Source: Cryptomeria japonica (taxonomy: Eukaryota; Streptophyta; Pinopsida; Cupressales; Cupressaceae). Taken from it: DNA of 64,000 nucleotides. Of the stretch, positions 11,377-23,901 are shown one piece after another. Numbering within the stretch: the stretch's first letter is position 1; every line of letters begins with the position of its first letter. The notes below the pieces were generated by a model that did not search any database, was not told where the DNA came from, and worked only from the letters and a program-made list of their open reading frames with translations. Location of the stretch: positions 306,161,164 through 306,225,163 of the forward strand of contig NC_081414.1 in NCBI RefSeq assembly GCF_030272615.1, in the 5' to 3' direction. The translations under genes and the position numbers were made by a program.

Positions 11377-12594
11377 CTAAACGCTTTCAACATCTACCTT
11401 TCCTTTACCTTTTGGGTTGATCGATCTATCTTCTGATGGGTTCAGTCTTAGTCTGCATGACCTAGCAGGATGTCCTAGTTTGTGACAATGATAGCATACC
11501 ATACTAGATTCTCTCCATGGTCCGATGTTTACATTTCCATTCTTTCTCCTACATGTTGCAGTAGTGTGATTACTACCATGATAGATCGCATAGGTTGCAT
11601 GCCAACCATTTGTCGCTCCATAACCATTTGATCATTGGTCATAGGTTCTATACCGGTTTGGGTTCCGGTTCATAAGAGGTTCTTGGACAACTCCTTTTGA
11701 TCTTGGTGCATAACCTCCAAGGTTCTTCATAACCAATCTGCACTCAAAATATCTATGCCCAAACTTGTTGCATGCATAACAATGACCATTAAATCTACCA
11801 GTTCTAGCTTTGTGGTCATACACATTGTTTTGCATGTAAGGGAAATTATTATAAGTCTTGCTCCTACATACATTGGTAGTATGTCCTTCCTTATGACAGT
11901 TAAAGCATACAGGTTTGAACTTTGAGATACCTTTGCTTTTGCTACTGTTCTCAGGTACCAGTTGCTCTTTTGGTGCATCAATCTTGGTTCTAGAGGATTC
12001 ACCTTCCTCATGTGCAGAGAAACCAAGACCAGTGGTATCCCTTGATGGCTTCATTGATTTTAGTTGTTGGTCCATTTTTCTAGAGCTCAGGTTGAACTTT
12101 GCAAGTATCTCCTTCATCTCAGCAAGTTCTTTGAAGAGAGCTTCATCAGTCTTCATTAGGGTTTCATTCAGAGAGATGGTTGATTTGAGTTTTGCTTGCA
12201 TTTCTTCTTTCTCTTCCTTACCCTCTTGCAGATAAGCGGTAATGGTACCAATTTCTTGATTCAACTTAAGGATCTCGTGCTCCTTGTCCTTCACTATATC
12301 CTCATCTTTTCTTCGGTTTTCCAGTTCCTGACTCATCCTAATGGTCAGACCTTCTAGCTCCCTCCTCAGGTTAGTTTTGGACTCATTCAGGTTTTCCACT
12401 TTTTCAACTAGGGCATCCATGTCTCCTTCATCAGAAGAGTTGTTTTCAGTAATTTCCAACATTTGCTCAGCAAGTTTGCTTCTTTCGGCTAAAGAGGCTT
12501 TATACTTGACCTTAAGTTCATCATAGACTCTCTCAGATTTAGCCAGATGGTGAGTGAGTTTGCTCATAATGTATTCCCCCATATCTCCTTTCAA
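11377..12594 (-). pseudogene. Gag-like protein with coiled coil and three zinc knuckles
   Basis: The frame opens with ATG at 12592-12594, only about 25 bp inside the PBS, and runs to TAG 11377-11379 with one in-frame TGA after residue 320 (11632-11634). Residues 1-180 are a long predicted coiled coil (heptad-like Leu/Glu/Lys). Three CX2CX4HX4C knuckles follow: CFNCHKEGHTTNVC and CYACNKFGHRYFEC before the stop, and CYHCHKLGHPARSC after it in the same frame. This matches the C-terminal half of a copia Gag (nucleic-acid binding in the virus-like particle). The N-terminal UBN2-type Gag domain expected in an autonomous element is absent, so this is a shortened or specialised Gag. No protease motif follows. 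The position next to the PBS supports expression as the first ORF. Confidence 0.7.
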
Positions 12595-12618
12595 GCAGTT
12601 AGACTTAAAAAAAGGTTG

Positions 12619-12630
12619 GCTCTGATACCA
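12619..12630 (-). other. PBS of the pol-less element
   Basis: Minus-strand TGGTATCAGAGC, two bases after the LTR end, is complementary to the 3' end of initiator tRNA-Met, the standard primer for plant LTR elements. Confidence 0.9.
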
Positions 12631-12632
12631 AT

Positions 12633-13759
12633 TGATGAATACTATGAGGGGGGTGAATTAGTATTCCCAAAACCCTTACCAAACACTTGAGTAATTTTAC
12701 TACAGATCTATATAGCCCTTTAATCAACAAACCGATTAATATGAAAACAAGTCAAATAGAAAATAAAGCATTCACCCTCAAGAACACAATCACCATTACA
12801 TAATATATTTTGATGTGGAAACCCAAATGGGAAAAACCACAGTGAGTAAAACTCACAAGTTTACTATCTGCAAAATAGAAACCAGACTAGTTAAGGTCAG
12901 ACCAGTTAAGGCCTTACAATGTTCTTCACCAGAATAGATCCTGTTAGGAATCTTGATCTTTGTTAGGAGATAAGTCTTGTTAAAGACTACCCTATTAAAG
13001 GATTTCACATCCACAACTGTGAACCACCTTGTTAGAGGATTTAGAACAGGCTTAACTGAGCCTACCCGGTTAAGGGTTTCTGACTTGTTGAAGAGATTAT
13101 TAATCAACAAGTAAGTGATCTATAAAGTAGCACAAAATGCTTAGTTAGATCCTTGATTTCTCTCTGTTAATGCATTGCAACATCACTTCAGTCTTCTATC
13201 CTTCACACGTTCAATCTCTGTTGCAAGATACTAATTGCAAAGACCTAATATTCCTACACAACTCTCTCAAAACCCTAGACATGATGTCCTCATATAGGAA
13301 TCTGATTTCATGTCGGTCCAATGAGAATAGATTACAATTTCCTAGGTACAATGCATCTAGACACAATTTGTAACATGACACAAAATTACTGCATCGGTGT
13401 CAGTGGATGATAACTCATAACACTTTACAAGTTTCCCAGTTAACAAAACAAAGTATATCAATTACTGATTTACAAACAAAGACTAATAAACTGGAACATA
13501 GTGTTCCAATCTTAAAAAAGATTAACTGTCACTTGGGCTCCTCATATCACTTGAGGTCCTTGATCATGCTTTGACCGATAAGCTCCTTCTACAAACACCG
13601 ATAGTCTTCTACAAATAAATACTATGCATACATTGGCATATAATACCGGTTTGAACAATACATCACATACTACTAGTTGAGAATAACTCATATAACAAAT
13701 AAGTGTGTGTCCATCAATGACAATCACAACTAAGTACAAACATCACCAAAATGCCAACA
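12633..13759 (-). repeat. 5' LTR of the pol-less copia-type element
   Basis: It is 1127 bp, begins TGTTGGCATTTTGG at 13759 on the minus strand and ends ATTCATCA at 12633, followed by the PBS. It is flanked outside by the TSD GTTAT (13760-13764). Confidence 0.88.
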
Positions 13760-13764
13760 GTTAT

Positions 13765-14065
13765 ATTTGTCTAAGACAACTATTCTTGGGGGTAGATGTC
13801 TTTTGAACAAATATCTCTTCTCCTCCAAGGATCACCTTTACACTTACAACAAGATATCTCTTTTCAATTATCTTATCCCGGCTTGAAGAAGTATTCCCTC
13901 TTTTGCTTGGATTTATGACATTGTTGCATAATGGGTATCTTCTTTTTGATGAAGGTAGGTATCCTTGTTCTACTTTCCTTAAGATATCAACATTAACCTA
14001 TGTTGACATCTTAAGGGAGAGGGGCACCCACACTGCTCCTTATTACCATACTTCTCTCATGCATT
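13765..14065. other. Flank of the inserted element, nothing recognised
   Basis: This continues the sequence left of 6135 into which the pol-less element inserted. I see no gene. Confidence 0.5.
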
Positions 14066-14460
14066 ATACAGTGGGACATTCTTGGAACCAGAGGGCGACC
14101 TCTTAGAGAAAGGTTTCATCACTTTTCTTGTCAAGTGGAACATTCTTGGAACCAAAGGGAAGCCTCTTAGAGAAAGATGTCGTCACTTTTCTCTTGTACA
14201 GTAGGTCATTCTTGAAACCAAAGCACAGACTCTTAGAGCAGGATGACACTTCTTTTTCCTAGTACAATGGGTCATTCTCAAAAATAGAGAATAGACTCTT
14301 AGAGTGAGATGTCTTCACTTCTTCTTTTGTATAGTGGGTCATTCTCAGAACTAGAGGACAGACTCTTAAAGCGAGATGATGCCACTTTTCTCTTATGCAG
14401 GGTGATTATTCTATGAACCAGAGCACAGACTCTTAGAATGAGATGTCACGCCTTTCTTGA
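14066..14460 (+). repeat. Tandem repeat, about 65-bp unit, six copies
   Basis: Units carry GTCATTCT, then CAGA, then GACTCTTAGAG and end in CACTTTTCT. The TCTTAGAG/TCTTAAAG core recurs at about 14103, 14164, 14229, 14295, 14363 and 14429, giving periods of 61-68 bp. Divergence between copies is moderate. Probably part of an older LTR; no coding potential. Confidence 0.75.
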
Positions 14461-15083
14461 CATCTGTACTATAAATTCTATATAGGTTGTAGCGTACTTG
14501 GGAATAGACTCCTATGAGGTGCTTCGAACCTCACTTGCACACACGCACTTGTGGCTGGGTGGAATTAACAGAGTTCTCATTTTTCTCCTTTACATAGATC
14601 ACCCAGATAAACTCTGGGGGCTAGATTTCCATGTCCCTCTCTCCATGGATCACCTAGTTTTAGGGGAGAGATGTCCATGGTTTCTCTCTTGTTTTCCTCT
14701 CATCTCATGGATCACCAAAGTATGTATTCATATCCTCTCTCTCTTTCATCTCATGAACCCATAGTTTTTCTATTGATGGTTCATGGATGATGTCAACTTT
14801 TCTCTTTTATGTGATCACTTGTGTTTATATAGTGGCATTGGTCTTTGTGTCCTGATTAGTTGTTGAGACATCTAAGTATCAAGGTATCTTCGACTAGTTG
14901 GTTTTGTCGTCTATGTCTTGTGTTTTGTTGTGTGTCTTTTGTGCTTTGTTTTTGTTTTATGCATCTTTTTCCTTTTTTGTGTGCTCTTGCATATGTTTGA
15001 GTGAGTTAATATCTTAAGATTGGGGGCTTGGTTCCTAGAGATTAATGGCATTTTATACTCTTTGTGGTATTGCTTTGTATATC

Positions 15084-15086
<3 letters not shown>

Positions 15087-15164
<78 letters not shown>
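15087..15164 (+). repeat. (TC)39 microsatellite
   Basis: An uninterrupted run of 39 TC dinucleotides. The Arg-Glu and Ser-Leu frames through it are artefacts of the repeat. Confidence 0.97.
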
Positions 15165-15167
<3 letters not shown>

Positions 15168-15289
15168 CTTTATCAGTAGTAATGGCGTAAGCCATACTCC
15201 CGCTAAAGTGGGGGATAAATATAGTGTCATAAAATTGTGCCTCCTACAATTTTAACCACATTTGAAGTCCTCGCCTTGGTGACAACATC

Positions 15290-15530
15290 CTCCTTCCTAT
15301 CCGAGACCCCTTTCTGCATTTTCATCCCTTAACCCCTTCTTGTTTGAGCCCCAAGATAGCCACAGGACCCTATCTGGGCCCCAAAATAGGGTAGGATAGG
15401 GGCATGGCACTCCTGTCCCCCTTAGACAGGGGCATGGCACCCCTATCCCACCCTCTTAGGGTGGCCCCAAGATAGGTCCACCCGGCCCTATCTACACTTC
15501 GAGATCCCCAATCTCCTCAATGTCGGCCTT
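15290..15530 (+). repeat. GC-richer stretch with short direct repeats
   Basis: Two near copies of a GGGGCATGGCACYCCTRTCCC motif lie at about 15400 and 15428, with CCCCAAGATAG and CCCTATCT motifs repeated around them. It lies upstream of a TATA-like box at 15561, consistent with the U3 of an old LTR. Neither LTR end could be fixed. Confidence 0.45.
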
Positions 15531-15560
15531 TGGTGAGATGAATTAATCTTTTAAGGCATG

Positions 15561-15567
15561 TATAAAA
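15561..15567 (+). promoter_or_regulatory. TATA-like box, probably of an old LTR
   Basis: TATAAAA lies after the GC-rich repeats and before a repeated leader-like sequence (15717 onward). No gene follows, so an LTR promoter is the likelier reading. Confidence 0.35.
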
Positions 15568-15716
15568 ATGGATTTGGTCCTCTCATTTGCATATAAGAAA
15601 GATAAAAGGATACATGAGCAAGATAAGGATAATAAGAAAAATTCAAGCAAAGGGTCTTCATTATCAAGCATTCAATCATTCAAGTATTCTTCATTCATCC
15701 ATTGGAGCAATATTAC

Positions 15717-16700
15717 AACATTCATTTGCAAGCATGTGTGTGTGTTAGGGTTTTGTCATGTTACATTCCATTTCATGCAACACTTGTGATTACATTCAAG
15801 AAGCAAAGCAATCATCATCAACAAATTGCAGATCTACAAGGTATACATTTATATTGTTTACATTCAAGCATTTGTAATTACTTTCTTTCAAGGTTGATTC
15901 CTCAATTGAGGTTTGACTAAGGCAAACCCTTATCCACAACCTTTCTCCCCTTCTTTCTATGTGTAGGTTGCAAGTGTGTAGTTGTAATTGTAGGTTTGGG
16001 CTTCATTTGCAGAGATAAAAGAACCCTTTTTGTTTTGCGGATTTTGTGGAGGACCATGCACACTGTCGGCACGATCCCGACGTCTTTTCTCCAAATTTGT
16101 AGGGCAGATCTATATCATTCTAATTAGCTCAGATCAATAGTGACAACGCATTCTTGAATCGATAGCTCATCATTTCACTCAATTTCTCTCTTTGTTCCAC
16201 ATAGTCAACAAGTCAACTTTCCTATTTACAAAAGAGGGCAAAACACACTTCAACCCTTGCAATCCACTTGGAATTTACATCCTTGCCTCCCTTGGATTTG
16301 GATCTAGTGGATTCAAGCCCCTCTTTTGAATGTAAATTTCTCCCAAGAGAAAATCATCTTAGTGACTTCCTTTCTCTCTCCTAGGTGGGGAGTCACTATG
16401 TTTTAATTTTCCACTTTGCAATTACATCATTCATATGCAAGCATGTGTGTGTGATTAGGGTTTCGTCCTGTTCATACCATTTCATAAAACATATGTGATT
16501 ACATTTAAGAAGCAAAGCATCACTATCAATCATTGCAGATCTAAGGTATATCTTTCCATTGGTTATTTTAGTATTTGTAATATTTTATTCAAGGTTAATT
16601 CCTAAACTAGGGTTTGAATTAGGCAAACCCCCATTACCAACTTATTTCCCTTCTTTGTGTTTGTAGGAAGTAGGTATGGAGCTACGATTTTCAAAATTGA
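15717..16700 (+). repeat. Imperfect direct repeat, about 280 bp, copies at about 15717-16000 and 16425-16700
   Basis: Both copies contain the order AAGCATGTGTGTGTG, TAGGGTTT, GTGATTACATT, AAGAAGCAAAGCA, TTGCAGATCTA, CAAGGTT and GGCAAACCC. The copies are about 710 bp apart and clearly diverged. They look like R-U5 segments of related LTRs or an internal LTR duplication. Confidence 0.6.
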
Positions 16701-17535
16701 CTTTATTTATAGTGACAAACATATTCCCCTTTGGATGGCAAAATGTGTGGAGGACTGGTGCAACAAGCATGTCAATCCTGACATTTTAGGAGCTCCTTTT
16801 GGGAATAGATATGAATATTCCTACATTGCTTAGATCTAGGTTTGTGGCTTTATCTAGTGAATGTAGCTCACTATTCACACATTGTTACTTTAATTTCGAC
16901 ACATTTACCCTAATTTAAGCATTTTATAGTAAAACTTAAAAGAGAGAAATCAATTAAAATCTAGTAAAACTACTAAGGATTCTCAGTCCTATCCTTCCTT
17001 ATTTATGGCTAGATCTATTGGGTTTACCCCTCTTTTAATATGATGGCCCCTAAGTAAAAATTGGTGGTTTTCGTATATCTAATTGTGGAAACCCTGATTT
17101 TTCACCATTACATGATCATATCACAACGTATCATCTTTTACATATAGACTCATCAATTAAGGAGTGGTACATAAAATTCAATCCAAATCTATAAACATGA
17201 TCATGCATATGTCTAATACTACCCTTTTCCTCCAAGAAAATACTAGAAATCAGAGGGTGATGCAAGGCTACATAGAATCGAATAAACAATTACTTACATT
17301 AAGAGAATACATAAGAGATAGATACATATAATCTCAATAAAAACCTATAATCCAAGAAGACAACACTAATAGACACAATCAAGAAAACTCTAGGGTTTTC
17401 ATTACCCTTTTCCCAAGCATGCATCCAGGAGAGAAAACACATAAATGATAAGCATTGTAACTAACTTGCCACAACAACACACCATACAAGACTAAGGGAA
17501 AAAACATTAAACAAAGATCCTAGTGTTTAAAACAT
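16701..17535. other. No gene recognised; possible remnant internal leader of the element with PBS at 17536
   Basis: AT-rich sequence without coding frames over about 60 codons. On the minus strand it would be the leader of the element whose LTR ends at 17552, but no Gag is readable. Confidence 0.35.
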
Positions 17536-17549
17536 GGGCTCTAATACCA
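17536..17549 (-). other. PBS next to the long LTR
   Basis: Minus-strand TGGTATTAGAGCCC matches the tRNA-Met PBS TGGTATCAGAGC with one C-to-T change and sits two bases inside the LTR end at 17552. Confidence 0.65.
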
Positions 17550-17551
17550 GT

Positions 17552-20500
17552 TGCCACACCCTGTTAAGGAACCCCAGACAACAAAAACTAACTAACTAAT
17601 CAAATATAGCAATGATTTGAAAAAAAGTAAAGTGCAATAAAATTACAAGATCATTAAGTAACTAACTATAACAAATACACAAGTGGAAGATAAATGTTTG
17701 CATAAACTAAGTCCTCTTATCAGATCCCTAATGTCACTACCTATGCAACACTCTAAACAATATCTAATAATATTAAATCATAAAAAACTAACAATATCAT
17801 TGCATAACATAATCTAACACCTAACAATGTCACTAGGTTTATTTTAAACACCCAATGTAGTGTTCCTATGATAATATTTTTGCATAAGAAATGATTAAAC
17901 ATCCATCCATATAAGAGTAGCTAGTACCAACACCGAACCACTTAAACACTACTCTTGGATTACATTGCTTTTCAATTACATTATATAACATTACATCAAT
18001 CTCCCTAAGGAGTGTCAAAAATAAAATAATAACAATACAATTACAATGATATCTAATGCTATATATCATCTTCTTAAAAATAACTAAATAATCTGCATCA
18101 TGAACAAAGAGATATTTGATATAATATACAAGGTCCATTCGATGCACATGAACTAGACTACCACTCCCCAATGAAGGTTGGCAATAACCACTTGGCCATG
18201 TGGAATCCTTAGGTCCACCCCATCGTTCTTTGGAGATGAACACAAGGACTAACACAAACAAGAAAATAATATCGGCATCACAAACATCTAAGGGAAACAT
18301 AAAAGATACACATGGACAAATAGGACATACCACAAGGTTTCACTAGAGGCTTTTGATTCCACCACATAGGATATGGCTCTAGGGTACACTAGGTAAGAGT
18401 GGCATTAGATACCCCAACATGGGTTATTTTAGCTAGCCTCTCTAAGCTACAAACCCCATTTCATATCTCATGTGAAATTGAACAATCCTTTCCTGAAGAT
18501 AAGGAAGTTTGACTCTGCTAGATCATTGTCCATAGGATGACTAGGCTTTTCCACTTCCATGTGTGGTCTATACAATCACTCAAGGCCATGGATGAGTTAT
18601 CACAATTATTTTATTAATGTGTATTTTCCTACTAGTTCATTTATTTAGTGATCACTTATTAGGAAACTCTCAATGAGTTATCCTAGCTAGCCACTTTAGG
18701 ACCCCAACCCCCATTGAAAGCCACTCCCCCCAACTTGCACCTAGAGACCTCTAACCTAGGGTTTCATTCCAAGGAAGCATAGGCCATCAATAACATAGAT
18801 CTCACTAATGAATCATACATTAATCATGGTCTAAAAACTGAATCAAATTCTTACACAAAGCCTTCTTAACTTTATCCAATAAGGTACATCAATTAATGCA
18901 CTTACAATGCAATAGTAACTTAGCCTCTTCACAATCAAGCATGGAAAAACATATGAAAACATTAATCAACTCAAATCAGACCATATAGACCCCCAAACAC
19001 AAAAACAATAGTGCACAACCTTAACCCAAACCTCTAAAACCCATCGAGGAACCTACAGACCAAAAATTAGGCCAAACAAGGGCTAAACCCAAAACATGCA
19101 CATTTTGACACTTCTTGTTGCTCATCTTTTCACTATTACTACACATATGAAATATAACCTCTACAAAAGGAAAGGGCTACTTGGGGGCTTTAATTGGGAA
19201 TCAATCAGACCTTGGAAGTGAAATTAGGCAAATACCCATTTGAGTGGGGCATGCTTCCCTTTCAAAAACCCTTCCTCTTGATGCCAAGAATAAGAAATAA
19301 ATTGCAGGACACAAAACTCTTAAAAAATCCACATAAAAACTCCATATGGAGAAGGCTTACCTAGTTGAAACATCAAACACATAACCAAAAGTAAGAATCA
19401 CTTTCAGATATTAATGGAAGACATCGAATACATCATTTTCTCTTATAAAAAGTCTTAAAAATAAAATTAATTCACAAGATAATTGAAAACCCTAAGATCA
19501 ATGCAATTGAAAACATAAAGAAAGAGGGTGTATCTTGTGCCAATGCATAAACATACACAACCATAATTTAAATCTCTTTCAAATAAAAATAAAAAGTACT
19601 AATACATCACTTTTCCATATCAAAACAAGGAAAATCATTCAACATTCAAAGATGGATTCCAAACCCTACCTCGGGTCATGCGAAGACAATAAATCCATGA
19701 GCACTCACGAGACTCCAACCTACAACAATCTAATAATAGCAAACAAAATTCTAGCCAATCCTCTAAACAACAAAGCAATCACTCTCCAAGAAATCCCTCT
19801 CAAAATTGTTCAAGGAGGAATGAAAATCCTTTCTCGAAAACCTCACAAATCTCTCTAAATTCTCCAAAACATTTCTATCCCCAAAAACTACAACCAAAGC
19901 TCCTCCAAAATTAAAATAATAAATTCATTCCTAAACTTGTATGGGAATCCTCAACCAACCCACCAAATAAACTTTACAAAATAACTCATAAATCAAAGGT
20001 TAACTTGCAAATGAATAACCAACTACCACCAATGAAAATAACATATAATTATCGAAACCAATGTATAAAATCATCCCACTCAAAACATATTTACTCAATT
20101 AAAGCCTTACATTATTTATTATGCCACAACCGCATTGTACTCACACGTTAGCAGGCTCATAAATTACAAACTAAGAACAAATATTATAATATTAACATAA
20201 CTAAATTTATATCATATAACAATATAATATTGATAACATTAATAATTATAATTATAATTATAATTATAATAATACAACAATAATAATTATAAATACTCAT
20301 GCCAAGAATGATATAATCAACCCATAAATATTATTAAACATACTACACTTGAACACTCATGACATAGCAGAGATAGAAACAACATTCACCACATAACCAA
20401 GACAATAGAATTAGGGATATAAATATTGCCTTTATGGAAATTCAAACATGTAAAATCAAAACCAAATATGGTTGTCCTAATATGGGATAATTGTTAGGGC

Positions 20501-21568
20501 TAAGTAAACTTGAGCATTTATGCTATCTCCATTACCACCATCGAAGATTGTTAGGCATGCTCAGACCTATGAAGATAGGTGGAATCAATACCTAGTACCT
20601 ATATCAAGGCAAAACACCAAAAACATACACATCCATATATACACATTTGACAAATAACATTAGTAATCATAAGCATTCCTCATATATGCAATCATTTGAA
20701 CATATTTTAGTACATCATAAACACAATGCGTCATCTAACATATAGCCATAAAGAAAGTATAACATAAAACCCTAACATCATCACAAGTCCTCATGAGCAT
20801 AAAACATCATAATCATAACACTTTATCTCACATCTAATCATCAAGTAACAATCAACATAAAACCCTAAAATTTCATTGTTATACCCTCAACATATCAACA
20901 CCACTAGGACATCATATATGTAATCATAAAATCTAACACTTACCAATAGGTCCTTGAAAATATAAATCATCACTACATAGTCATGTCCTAAAACATAGAT
21001 CCATTATACATAAGCAACCCATTAAATCAACTAATCATATATCTATATCTACAAATAAGATGCCTCTAAAACCAACCTAAATCCATAAGATATTCAAGAA
21101 ATGGACATCGAGGGTGTTACCATAGATCATAGCTCATTTCCCAAAATAGAACACATAACAAACATGGTTAGTCAGCTTACACATTATAACATTATCACAG
21201 TATCATTAAATGACCATCTCCCAATAAGCACAATCAAGATATTTACACATTATACCTAAGCACCCTCAAATACATATAAACAACCAAATATTAAATTCAT
21301 TGGAAGGGAATTATAACATCACATTTATTCTCATCATTCAGATGATGTGATATCATCCCTTTCCATCCATAATCCATAAAACATAAGCATGCTACTACCA
21401 TGAGTTAACTATATTAGTGGATTTACATTATTATCATGATGACCACTACATCTAATAGATATCTTTATCTACATTGATTGTCATATCATTACTTGCTTAA
21501 TCTACATTAAGTTTAAGTTCAGTATCATAATACCTCCCTTATCATGTGAGGGTTAGAGGGATATTACA
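17552..21568 (-). repeat. Long LTR (about 4 kb) of a Ty3/gypsy-type element, element truncated
   Basis: The minus-strand end GGTGTGGCA at 17552 is followed by a PBS. A plausible start TGTAATATCCCTC lies at 21568; plant gypsy LTRs often start TGTAACACCC-like, so this end is inferred. A second TAACACCC-like site near 21118 is an alternative start. No partner LTR and no coding region are in the window. Confidence 0.45.
20244..20270 (+). repeat. AT-rich microsatellite (ATAATT)n
   Basis: A short run of AATTAT units inside the long LTR. Confidence 0.85.
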
Positions 21569-23896
21569 TCCACCATACCTATGAACATTGTGCCCAACTG
21601 AGTAATGATTCAGAGGGATACTTGGTCTAGTAGTTCTTCTCATAATAACCCTAGAGGTAGTCTAGGTTTAAAGCTCGTAGATAAGCCTTACAAAAATTCG
21701 TTAACTTTGGAAAAAAGGATGTAAGGGAAGAACTTGACACAAGTACTTAAATAATAGTTAAAGGAAAAGATAAAATATTTCAAAGTTAATTACACAAGAC
21801 CAGTTTCACATCAAATTCACCAAAATGTAGAGGGGATTTTCTACACTTGAGGACATGAAACCCCTAGGAACAAACCTTTCTTTGCTACCTCACTTAACTA
21901 GAACTCTAGTGATTTAGGAAGATACAAGCAACTAACTATCCAAACCTATGAACTCTGATGACCTTTGATTTCTCTTTGCCCCAAATGCACATGCAGGTTG
22001 TGGATGATAGAATGGTGCGTTGGCATCTTGTAGGGACAAACTATAGAGGTTATGCCAGAATATATAACAAAATGACCAGCACCTAGGTTTTACCTTTTTG
22101 ATGTTATGAAAGATATAAAATGACAACAATAGAATGGAAAACACACTAGAAAGATGGAAAGAAAGACAAAGAGAGAGCCAACAAAAGGTCCAGGAATTAA
22201 GTTTCTATAACAAACAAACCTCCTTCGATAACCTGCACACAAAACAAATACAGAGGAAATGTTGGGGTTGTGTTTAGAGGCTTGCCATAGTTAGACCCCC
22301 ACTTTGGTGTTTCTACCTCCATGGAAAGCCAACATGATAAGAATGGATAAATAAAATGAGAAAAGATAGTATGAGATAAATAAGATAATAAGTATGCTAT
22401 GTAAGATGCAACACCAAATTGAAAATAAAGAGAAAGAAACTCCTCTTCAACACCAAATAAGAGGAAGCTTGTTGGAGTGAAGGTGAGCACCAAGAATCCT
22501 CAAATAAAAGTTGTGATGATGGTGACAAGATGAACAAGGTGTAACAATGGTGGAATTAAAAACAAGTGATCAAGAAGCTATAGATTGTGTGAAAATGCCA
22601 GAGAATGTGTAGAACACCAAAGAGTGTTGGAGACTAACAAATGAGGCAACAAATAGCAAGATATGAGGCCCAAGAACAAAATCAACATTGGTGGCTACAA
22701 GAAGAGACATTACAAAACCACTCATAATACTAAAATGGCCACTTACAAACTGAAAATTAACGAGATGCTAGAGCAATACGTAGACATCTCCATAGTGTGC
22801 AAGCATCTGTGAGCCATACAATCAACAAGGTCAATAAAAGGACAAAATAAAGGGTGATGGAGAAAGCCAAGAAAACAAAAGAATTTAAAAGGTAAAGGAG
22901 TTCTTCAAATAGCATAAAGTGAAGGTGCTTATGTATCATGAGATTGCATGAGGTGCAATTAATGACATTACAAAAATTAATGTTGAAAAATACCTAGATT
23001 TGAGAAATACTAAGCTAAAATTAAGAAACAATAAGATACAAATAATGCCAATATGCAAATTTTTCCCAAGACATCATGACATCCACTAATTAATTATTTA
23101 AAGTCATGTAGATCATAGGAAAATGTATTTGACTTGAATAAATGGAATCCCTTAAATCTAGAAGAGGTCCAAGTATTAGATAAATCTATTAAGGATCTAA
23201 GGAATATATCTAGGGGAGAGGGGCTAGTAATTGTATGGGCTAACTTTGCAAGCATTTAATAGCTACATGGAATTATATGACCTTCATTTCATTGAAAATG
23301 TTAATTGTTATATTATCTATCTATATGTAAGGTTTGGATGTGTGCAACATTACACAAATTTCTACATCAACACATCTAGTGAGAAGTGTCCTAAATTTGA
23401 CTTTTAAAATATTCAACCAAAACTTAATCATGGCACCTCTAGTCTTTGGACCAAAAAGAAATTGTTTATTTTTAGCATAATACAATACTCTTATTTAAAA
23501 TATAACATGTATGAGACCTAAATGATCAAAATACCTTTTTGTAATCATCCATATTGTTACCTCTAACCTTTATATCAAACAAAAATGGACCAATAGTTGA
23601 ACAAAAAAAGTATTTGTTATTACCAAAGTAACACAAATTATTAATTTGAAATACAACTTATATTAAACATAAACGAACCAATAGTTGAACACTAAACTTT
23701 CTAAAAATACATTACATTTCATGGGGAAATATGAGTTATTTATTGAACTCGCCTTTTATATTTATGATAGTGCAAACTATTAATATAAAATAATCTAATG
23801 CATATGCATTTCTACCCCAATAATTGTACAAAAAAATAATATTGTTTTACTATGACAACAATACTTGTTTAAATGAACACTTCTATATTATATTAT
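21569..23896. other. 2.3 kb without recognised features
   Basis: AT-rich, only short frames (under 100 codons), no retroelement motif and no tandem repeat that I could see. Decayed repeat sequence is the most likely content. Confidence 0.4.
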
Positions 23897-23901
23897 CTCA
23901 G

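Larger units (their letters stand above)
6140..13759 (-). mobile_element. Non-autonomous Ty1/copia-type LTR retrotransposon without pol
   Basis: Both ends are complete. The LTRs are 6140-7284 (3' LTR) and 12633-13759 (5' LTR), each TG...CA on the minus strand. A 5-bp TSD GTTAT is at 6135-6139 and 13760-13764. A tRNA-Met-type PBS (12619-12630) and a PPT (7285-7297) are in the correct places. The 5.3-kb interior encodes a Gag-like coiled-coil/zinc-knuckle frame and one long unknown frame, both broken. I see no protease, integrase, reverse transcriptase or RNase H signature, so the element must have moved with proteins supplied in trans. LTR divergence is roughly 12% over about 275 bp by hand count, so it is older than the copia element at 44747. 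Confidence 0.85.

Noticed and set aside
15064-15255. Open frames of Ser-Leu or Arg-Glu repeats
   Set aside because: Produced only by the (TC)39 microsatellite.
17866-18333. Minus-strand frame of 155 codons
   Set aside because: No recognisable domain, no matching neighbours, and it lies inside the long LTR; probably a chance frame in AT-rich DNA.
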